In this document: positions 6,227-10,343 of the stretch, piece after piece
Layout: each line of letters starts with the position of its first letter
How positions within the stretch are numbered: position 1 is the stretch's first letter
Source: RECG01 sp964444805
GTDB taxonomy: Bacteria > Bacillota_I > Bacilli_A > Acholeplasmatales > Acholeplasmataceae
Direction of reading: 5' to 3'
Assembly (NCBI GenBank): GCA_964444805.1
Contig: CAYUIK010000089.1
Location: 1-10,343, forward strand
DNA length: 10,343 nt
Program-made: the position numbers and the translations under genes
Notes under the pieces: generated by a model
The model's input: only the letters and a program-made list of their open reading frames with translations
Database searches by the model: none
Told to the model about the DNA's origin: nothing

Positions 6227-6946
6227 ATGAAACGATATGCGATTTTTGTCTTGTTTCTGAGCCTTTTCATGATGCTCGCTTCGTGTGACGAACTCGAGTC
6301 CCTGACAATCCGATCGGTTGAACTCGATGAATCGACGATTCCCAGTGATTTTACGGAAGGGATTGACGTGAGTGATATAAAGATTATCATTACTTATGAG
6401 AACGGATCGACGAATACGATGAGTCTAAATGAAAGTATGGTTGATCCCGAGGATTTTCTCAAGCTAACCCAAGCCGGTACGCATCAAATACCGGTAACGA
6501 TCCTCGGCATCACATTCAACATGAGCATAACGATCGATGAAACGGATCTGTCCTATTATCAGGAATACCTGCCAAACGTCGAAGACGTTGAATTCATCGA
6601 ACTCGAGGATCAACTCGAGACCGTGACGACCATCATCGTCGGGTCGGACAGTCAAAGCGAGACCGAGGGTGCCGTTTATGTCGTCGGCAAGGACAACGCG
6701 TACGGCTTTCTCAAACTGGTCGTCGTCGTGGATTACGACATGAACATTCAGTTTCTCTACTATCTCATGGTCGATGATTCGTATCAGGTCGAAGACAAAG
6801 AGACGAATCTGCAATTATACAATGGCATGAACCTTGAAACCATCGTCACCCCCGATGACCTCATTGCCGGTGTTACGACGACCATGAACACGGTTGAAGA
6901 ACTCCTTGCTGATGTCCATGTCACGCATCAGGCTGTTATAGAATAA
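6227..6946 (+). CDS. Lipoprotein with Ig-like and FMN-binding-like regions
   Basis: The 239-residue protein starts with a lipoprotein signal peptide: MKRY, a hydrophobic core, and lipobox LASC with C20 as the lipidated residue, so the mature protein should sit on the outer face of the membrane. Residues about 25-105 (VELDESTIPSDFTEGIDVSD, then IKIIITYENGST and an AGTHQIPVTILGITFNMSITI-type strand pattern) look like a bacterial Ig-like domain. Residues about 130-235 resemble an FMN-binding domain: a YGFLKLVVVVDYD strand pair, then D211-LIAGV-T217, which aligns with the DxxSGAT flavinylation motif of NqrC/RnfG/PplA-type proteins, followed by a helix NTVEELLADV. If so, ApbE could attach FMN to T217; no apbE gene is in the window. 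The negative charge is high (many Asp/Glu). ATG 6227 is preceded by AGAGGGTG. The gene stands alone and ends before a strong terminator. The lipoprotein call is firm; the flavin role is inference. Confidence 0.82.
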   Translation: MKRYAIFVLFLSLFMMLASCDELESLTIRSVELDESTIPSDFTEGIDVSDIKIIITYENGSTNTMSLNESMVDPEDFLKLTQAGTHQIPVTILGITFNMSITIDETDLSYYQEYLPNVEDVEFIELEDQLETVTTIIVGSDSQSETEGAVYVVGKDNAYGFLKLVVVVDYDMNIQFLYYLMVDDSYQVEDKETNLQLYNGMNLETIVTPDDLIAGVTTTMNTVEELLADVHVTHQAVIE

Positions 6947-6963
6947 GGAATTTGCTGACACAG

Positions 6964-6999
6964 AGAAAAAACGAAAGCCCGTTCGCTTTCGTTTTTTCT
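6964..6999. terminator. Strong bidirectional intrinsic terminator
   Basis: Bases 6964-6978 pair perfectly with 6985-6999 (15 bp) across the loop CCGTTC. The GC-rich core CGAAAGC/GCTTTCG is flanked by A6 on one side and T6 on the other. This serves the lipoprotein gene on + and the convergent permease gene on -, which ends at 7022. Confidence 0.92.
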
Positions 7000-7021
7000 A
7001 TTTCTTAAGTAGGATGTGACC

Positions 7022-7975
7022 TTAAAGATTCGTCTTTTTTGATCCGATTTTCATGCGCGGATCGATGAGTGAATAACTTATGTCGACGAAAAAATTGGCG
7101 ATCAATCCGTAAAACGTGTAGAATCCGGCAATCAAAACGGCGACATTTACGTCCACGTTGACATACGTGCTTTCCATGAAGGGTGAAAAAAGCGACTTGA
7201 AAAAGAGGCGCGCCAAACCGGGCATACTAAAGACCAGTTCAATGAAAAATGAGCCGAACAAGACATACATGAACGTATGTGCGAGTTCAGGCATGAGTGA
7301 AACCGCCGACGTTTTCAGGTGATGACGAACAATAATCTGACGCTTATTCAGTCCCTTTGTCGTCAATAACAGACGGTAAGGCGCTTCGAAACAATCGATC
7401 AATTCGCCGCGGACGAGTCGGATAAACTTAGCGATCGGCTCGAGCGATAAAGCGATGATGGGTATCATCAGACTTCGAACGGAATCGATGAAACTAAAAT
7501 CTTCCAGACCAATCGGATAGATCGCTGGAAAAATGTTCGTGCGATAACCAAGATAAAGCATGAGTATGAGAATCATGACAAAGCTCGGAATCGAACTTAG
7601 AAACAGTGTAACCACACTGACGCTTCGATCGAAAAAGGTATTTTTCCGAACCGCTGTAAGTATACCGAGTCCGATTCCTAAAGACATATAGAGAACAAAA
7701 GCAAGACCGTTGAGTTTGAGAGTCAAACCGACTTTCATCATTACGATATCCCAAGCAGGAATACGGTAGGATGACATACCCCAATCCCAAGCCGTGAAGA
7801 TACCTTTGATATAATCTGCGTATTGTTGAAAAACACCTGCTAAGTTTACACGAAACGACCGTTCATGCGGCAAGTTTTCCAAAACGGCCATCTGTAAAGC
7901 GATATACATGATCGATATGGTTAAAAAAAGAATGATGAAGATAAAAATGATCCGTGTTATGACGTATTTGAGCAT
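7022..7975 (-). CDS. DppB/OppB-type ABC transporter permease
   Basis: The 317-residue protein has about six hydrophobic segments, beginning with the typical MLKYVITRIIFIFIILFLTI. A binding-protein-dependent transport permease core follows. The cytoplasmic EAA loop is at 197-217 (EAPYRLLLTTKGLNKRQIIV), contacting the ATPase; then come FSMPGLARLFF (249-259) and the family C-terminal YSLIDPRMK (301-309). The family imports peptides, nickel or related solutes as a heterodimer with a DppC-type permease, two ATPases and a binding protein. None of these partners is in the window: an intrinsic terminator lies directly downstream, and upstream is a gap then a divergent gene. I chose ATG 7975 because it gives the family N-terminus; an in-frame ATG at 8044 would add 23 polar residues (MFAPYHSIIEIGK...) without a ribosome site. 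Only a weak AAGATGG precedes 7975, so the start is less certain than the gene. Confidence 0.88.
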   Translation of the reverse strand: MLKYVITRIIFIFIILFLTISIMYIALQMAVLENLPHERSFRVNLAGVFQQYADYIKGIFTAWDWGMSSYRIPAWDIVMMKVGLTLKLNGLAFVLYMSLGIGLGILTAVRKNTFFDRSVSVVTLFLSSIPSFVMILILMLYLGYRTNIFPAIYPIGLEDFSFIDSVRSLMIPIIALSLEPIAKFIRLVRGELIDCFEAPYRLLLTTKGLNKRQIIVRHHLKTSAVSLMPELAHTFMYVLFGSFFIELVFSMPGLARLFFKSLFSPFMESTYVNVDVNVAVLIAGFYTFYGLIANFFVDISYSLIDPRMKIGSKKTNL

Positions 7976-8101
7976 GTTGGGCGACCATCTTTCGAGTTCA
8001 AGGGATTTACCAATCTCTATAATTGAATGGTAGGGTGCAAACATTCATATTGTAACGCATATTGTGCGAAATAGCAAAACATTATCGGTTCCACCAGCAA
8101 G

Positions 8102-8121
8102 AAAAATCCGTCGGAATTTTT
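8102..8121 (-). terminator. Weak terminator-like hairpin
   Basis: AAAAATCC pairs with GGATTTTT allowing one bulged A (8115-8116), with a GTC loop. Read on the minus strand it ends in a T5 tract. The GC core is only two pairs plus a tight 3-nt loop, so it would be weak. It lies downstream of the doubtful minus-strand ORF at 8299-8409 and upstream of the permease gene. Confidence 0.3.
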
Positions 8122-8298
8122 GTTTTCTAGTAATCGAAGGCGCGATCAAAGGAGATGTGCGCGTTCCATCATTTCCGAAAAACGCGATCAATTGACGTGC
8201 GATATAAAGTTACCGTTAAGCACATATGATTAGGATGTGCGATTCTGTCTATCAAAGACGAAAAGATTAAAAACAGAAAGGAAAACGGATGTCATGAC

Positions 8299-8409
8299 TT
8301 AACGCTGCCCGTTCGATATCGTGATCGATTCAATATCGAACGTTTCAATGGTTCGCACGGATCGAGAGTAGAACGGAAGCGACACAAGCAACAACGAAAA
8401 TCTTTTCAT
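8299..8409 (-). CDS. Doubtful small ORF with signal-like N-terminus
   Basis: This 36-codon ORF starts with ATG 8409 after AAGGA at 5-nt spacing and encodes MKRFSLLLVSLPFYSRSVRT... followed by a polar ETFDIESITISNGQR end. The start resembles a short signal peptide (MKR plus a hydrophobic run), similar in style to the lipoprotein at 6227, but there is no lipobox and no continuation. A 10-bp inverted repeat lies within it, and it overlaps the region just upstream of the antiporter promoter on the other strand. It may be a remnant of a secreted protein, a small peptide, or chance. Confidence 0.2.
   Translation of the reverse strand: MKRFSLLLVSLPFYSRSVRTIETFDIESITISNGQR
8310..8342. repeat. 10-bp perfect inverted repeat in the intergenic region
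   Basis: CGTTCGATAT (8310-8319) is the exact reverse complement of 8333-8342, separated by 13 nt that themselves hold a TGA/TCA pairing. There is no T-run, so it is not a terminator. It lies about 75 bp upstream of the antiporter -35 box, a distance compatible with an upstream operator or an RNA stem. Confidence 0.6.
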
Positions 8410-8417
8410 GTCCATCC

Positions 8418-8446
8418 TTGAATAATACGAACGCTTGTGCTATGAT
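8418..8446 (+). promoter_or_regulatory. Promoter of the antiporter gene
   Basis: TTGAAT (8418-8423) and TATGAT (8441-8446) are exactly 17 bp apart, and TGC directly before TATGAT gives an extended -10. The start would fall near 8453, giving a leader of about 30 nt, too short for a riboswitch. Confidence 0.8.
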
Positions 8447-8482
8447 TGACTTGTTTGAAGAACATGAGTAAGGAAGATGAAT

Positions 8483-9775
8483 ATGACGACTGTTTTGGCT
8501 GCGGATGTTACGTCCTATCGGTTCATTCTATTATTGAGCATCATGTTGATCGTCGGTTTGTTCGCCGGACGATTTTTTGAGAGGAAACGCATTCCCAATC
8601 TAACGGGATACATCATCGTCGGCCTCATATTCGGCGCCGGTATCGTTTTGTTTTTCGATACCGAGGTAATTGACGTTTTCGGCGTCGTTATTAATATTGC
8701 CATTGGGTTCATCGCTTTCAGTATTGGTCTCGAACTCAACTTTAAAAAGATCAAAAGGCGTAGTCGAGAAGTGATTATCGTCACCTTTTCCCAAGCCTTT
8801 TTCGCCTTTTTTTTGACATTTTTGGCACTATACGTCTTTTTATTGCCGCTACACATCGCCCTCGTCGTTGGTTCACTTGCGATTGCAACGGAGCCAGGGC
8901 CAATTCTCCTGATCACAAAAAGGTATCACAGTCATGGACCATTGACGGACACCCTCGTTCCCTTACACGGGGTTGAAGACGGCATTACGATTATGGTATT
9001 CGGAATCGCACTCTCCTATGCGATGTCCGTCGAACACGGCGACTCGTTCGGTTTCATGGACATTCTGACCGGTCCCATCTTTGAACTGTTCTTTTCCATC
9101 GTCATTGCCATCGTAATCGGATATGTTTTCATGCGGATTATCCGTTATTTGAAGTACGAAGATGTCGAAAAGGATATCGTCATTCTCGTCTCATCACTGG
9201 CAACGATTTTGATCTCGATCGCCATCGCCAACAGTGGTTTTCACTTGTTCGGTTACCACGTCCATTTGTCCCCCATTCTCTTGCCGATGGCAACAGGCAT
9301 TACGTTCGCGAATTTGTCGTCCGAGCTCGCCAAACATGAAACGGAACGCATCCTCGATCTATTCAGTTCACCGATTCTGATTACCTTTTTCACGGTACTG
9401 GGCGCTGAACTCATCGTTCTTGTCGCACAGTCGATCTATAGCCTTGATCTCGTCATGATCTTACTTGCCACAGTCCTCTACATTGGTTTTCGTTTGACCG
9501 GCAAACTCACAGGTTCCTATGTGGGGTCTAAAATAGCCGGTTCACAAAAAACAGTGCGCAGATACCTCGGATTCTGTCTGTTGCCGCAGGCACAGGCGGC
9601 AATCGGGCTTGCCTTCCTGGCTCGTGCCGAACTCGGTGGTGAACCCTATGGGACAATGATTCTCGTAATCATCGTCACGGCAACGATCGTAAACGAGCTT
9701 TTCGGACCGCTTGGTGTCCGGTATGCTCTAACGCAATGCAACGAAGTCGATGGGCAGTATTGTGAAATCGGTTAG
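8483..9775 (+). CDS. CPA2-family cation:proton antiporter
   Basis: The 430-residue protein is hydrophobic throughout with about 12-13 membrane segments, as in the Na+/H+ exchanger fold. Family landmarks run in order: RKRIPNLTGYIIVGLIFG (34-51), GFIAFSIGLELNFKKI (75-90), the unwound-helix segment AIATEPGPI (133-141), GVEDGITIMVFGIALS (163-178) where E165-D166 occupies the ion-binding acidic pair, and near the end YLGFCLLPQAQAAIGLAFL (361-379). It should exchange Na+ or K+ for protons across the membrane. Most CPA2 exchangers have Asp-Asp, and Kef channels Gln-Asp, at the position of E165-D166. There is no C-terminal TrkA-N/TrkA-C regulatory domain; the protein ends just after the last segment. 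I chose ATG 8483 because AAGGA lies 8 nt upstream; ATG 8477 abuts that site. The gene is single, with its own promoter and a probable terminator. Confidence 0.92.
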   Translation: MTTVLAADVTSYRFILLLSIMLIVGLFAGRFFERKRIPNLTGYIIVGLIFGAGIVLFFDTEVIDVFGVVINIAIGFIAFSIGLELNFKKIKRRSREVIIVTFSQAFFAFFLTFLALYVFLLPLHIALVVGSLAIATEPGPILLITKRYHSHGPLTDTLVPLHGVEDGITIMVFGIALSYAMSVEHGDSFGFMDILTGPIFELFFSIVIAIVIGYVFMRIIRYLKYEDVEKDIVILVSSLATILISIAIANSGFHLFGYHVHLSPILLPMATGITFANLSSELAKHETERILDLFSSPILITFFTVLGAELIVLVAQSIYSLDLVMILLATVLYIGFRLTGKLTGSYVGSKIAGSQKTVRRYLGFCLLPQAQAAIGLAFLARAELGGEPYGTMILVIIVTATIVNELFGPLGVRYALTQCNEVDGQYCEIG

Positions 9776-9875
9776 AGCAAGTTCCTTTCAAAGAAGCGTG
9801 CTTAGATTGCTTAAAACAGATCTCGTTTGATATCAAGAGTAAGAGCTTGTCATAAACAAAACCATGAGCAGAAGG

Positions 9876-9901
9876 AATCCTGACTTGCACATGTCGGGAT
9901 T
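9876..9901 (+). terminator. Probable terminator of the antiporter gene
   Basis: AATCCTGAC (9876-9884) pairs with GTCGGGATT (9893-9901), nine pairs with one U-G, across an 8-nt loop. The following T-ATTT tract is interrupted. It lies 100 bp after the stop codon, farther than usual, but no gene intervenes. Confidence 0.6.
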
Positions 9902-9944
9902 TATTTCAATAACAACGCTTGTGTTGATTTCTTTTTGACGGAAC

Positions 9945-9995
9945 AAAAAAAGTCCTACAATGACTGTGCACCTATGTGTTCGTGTCCGGGTAGGA
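9945..9995 (-). terminator. Nested hairpin followed by a T7 run on the minus strand
   Basis: Read on the minus strand, TCCTAC (9990-9995) pairs with GTAGGA (9953-9958) and is followed within two bases by seven T (9945-9951). Inner pairings GAC/GTC (9962-9964 with 9984-9986) and CAC/GTG (9969-9971 with 9976-9978) make an imperfect rod. This could terminate a minus-strand transcript coming from the tRNA side, or form the 3' end of a small RNA. No upstream promoter was identified. Confidence 0.35.
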
Positions 9996-10120
9996 TTCAT
10001 CCCATCTGATTGAAACTAAAAAGCAGTGCTCAGGAATCTTTCTTCATCCATGGCCCTTCGTCGGTGATATCGGATCTTCGAAAAACGCTTGTTAGAACAT
10101 GAATTTGCAGGAAAAAAATT

Positions 10121-10148
10121 AAAAAAACGTGAAGATTCACGTTTTTTT
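10121..10148 (-). terminator. Strong terminator of the tRNA cluster
   Basis: A7-CGTGA (10121-10132) pairs perfectly with TCACG-T7 (10137-10148) across loop AGAT, giving 12 pairs with a T7 tail on either strand. It sits 3 bp downstream of the tRNA-Gln CCA end and should end the minus-strand tRNA transcript. Confidence 0.9.
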
Positions 10149-10151
10149 CAG

Positions 10152-10226
10152 TGGCAGGGCTAGAGAGATTCGAACTCTCGATCTCGGAGTCAGAGTCCGA
10201 TGCCTTAACCACTTGGCCATGGCCCA
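10152..10226 (-). tRNA. tRNA-Gln (anticodon CUG)
   Basis: The 75-nt gene folds as a cloverleaf with encoded CCA. The D stem is GCC/GGC, the anticodon stem TCGGA/TCCGA encloses loop CTCTGAC with anticodon CTG at 34-36, a 4-nt variable loop GATC follows, and the T arm is GAGAG-TTCGAAT-CTCTC; the discriminator is G73. It reads CAG. The acceptor stem is imperfect: TGGGCCA against TAGCCCT leaves U1 opposite U72 and C6 opposite A67, while the other five pairs are Watson-Crick. It lies 74 bp downstream of the tRNA-Leu and 3 bp before a strong terminator, so co-transcription with the preceding tRNA is likely. Confidence 0.9.
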
Positions 10227-10300
10227 ATATATAATCGTTACAAACACCTTACTTTAAATAATGACAACTAATGTAATAAAGATACCACTTCATCGAGAAA

Positions 10301-10343
10301 TGGTGCGGTTGATGGGATTTGAACCCACACGTCCTAAGGACAC
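10301..10343 (-). tRNA. tRNA-Leu, 3' part only (window edge)
   Basis: The visible 43 nt read on the minus strand as a long variable arm (GTCC-TTA-GGAC), a T arm GTGGG-TTCAAAT-CCCAT with one G-U closing pair, the acceptor half CAACCGC, discriminator A73 and encoded CCA. A long variable arm limits it to Leu, Ser or some Tyr tRNAs; A73 and the arm sequence favour Leu over Ser (usually G73). The anticodon lies beyond the window, so the isoacceptor is unknown. Confidence 0.8.

Larger units (their letters stand above)
8045..8417. other. Intergenic region between permease and antiporter
   Basis: No gene with good support occupies this stretch. It holds an A/T-flanked short hairpin (8102-8121), a GCACAT/ATGTGC inverted repeat (8220-8225 and 8235-8240), a perfect 10-bp inverted repeat (8310-8342), and a doubtful minus-strand ORF of 36 codons (8299-8409). 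The word GTGCGA recurs (near 8064, 8197 and 8237). No tRNA-like, riboswitch-like or transposon-end structure was recognised. The permease promoter must lie at its left end but I cannot place it. Confidence 0.6.
9776..10120. other. Intergenic region between antiporter and tRNA cluster
   Basis: About 345 bp without a supported gene. It holds the antiporter terminator (9876-9901) and a larger nested hairpin facing the minus strand (9945-9995). The remainder, 9996-10120, shows nothing I recognise. The longest plus-strand ORF here (24 codons at 9864-9938) lacks a ribosome site and overlaps the terminator. Confidence 0.6.

Noticed and set aside
8045..8476. Ion-sensing riboswitch upstream of the antiporter
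   Set aside because: The strong promoter at 8418-8446 leaves a leader of only about 30 nt, and I recognise no conserved riboswitch core in the gap.
9864..9938. 24-codon plus-strand ORF with a hydrophobic C-terminus
   Set aside because: There is no ribosome binding site and it overlaps the antiporter's terminator hairpin.
10030..10227. 65-codon minus-strand ORF over the tRNA-Gln gene
   Set aside because: Its first third is the tRNA-Gln sequence and it crosses the strong terminator; it is a chance frame.
1..10343. CRISPR array, insertion sequence, prophage or attachment site
   Set aside because: There are no regularly spaced direct repeats, transposase or integrase motifs, or duplicated tRNA 3' ends in the window.

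Overview
The window suggests a low-to-mid GC Gram-positive-type bacterium of the Bacillota/Mycoplasmatota (Firmicutes/Tenericutes) sphere. The grounds are AGGAGG-type ribosome binding sites with TTG/GTG/ATG starts, TG-extended sigma-A-like promoters, a lipobox lipoprotein, a glycerophosphodiester phosphodiesterase fused to a membrane domain, and tRNA genes with encoded CCA. TGA ends several genes (nicotinamidase, mscL, radical SAM), so the code is standard and Mycoplasma/Spiroplasma code 4 is excluded. The exact lineage cannot be fixed from sequence alone. No mobile element, CRISPR array or phage gene is visible; this is a chromosomal housekeeping/accessory stretch.

Layout, left to right. (1) A possible gene tail at 2-79. 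(2) A membrane-anchored glycerophosphodiester phosphodiesterase on + (170-2005), a weak terminator, then a nicotinamidase on + (2086-2607). (3) A convergent 2',3'-cyclic-phosphodiesterase/2'-5' RNA ligase family gene (thpR) on - (2620-3156). (4) The mechanosensitive channel mscL on + (3281-3739), whose Shine-Dalgarno lies too far from the ATG unless a small hairpin between them is bridged. (5) A two-gene AmmeMemoRadiSam operon on -: radical SAM (5178-6050), then a fused Memo/LigB-AMMECR1 protein (3823-5163), with a good promoter at 6111-6139. (6) A divergent lipoprotein on + (6227-6946) with an Ig-like region and a C-terminal FMN-binding-like region carrying a possible flavinylation motif. (7) A strong bidirectional terminator (6964-6999). 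(8) A lone DppB/OppB-type ABC permease on - (7022-7975). (9) A 430-bp gap with a 10-bp inverted repeat and a doubtful 36-codon ORF. (10) A CPA2-type cation:proton antiporter on + (8483-9775) with a textbook extended -10 promoter. (11) A 345-bp gap with two or three hairpins. (12) A tRNA cluster on - (tRNA-Gln(CUG), then a tRNA-Leu cut by the window edge), ending at a strong terminator (10121-10148).

Functional themes are envelope and osmotic/ion homeostasis (GDPD, MscL, antiporter, permease, lipoprotein), NAD salvage and RNA-end metabolism, and the conserved but poorly understood AmmeMemoRadiSam set. Most genes are single-gene units; only the AmmeMemo pair is clearly an operon. I found no complete new system. 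The most notable observations are the hairpin-split mscL ribosome binding site, the putative flavin-carrying lipoprotein, the Glu-Asp pair replacing Asp-Asp in the antiporter, the truncated radical SAM C-terminus, and the U1/U72-mismatched tRNA-Gln.
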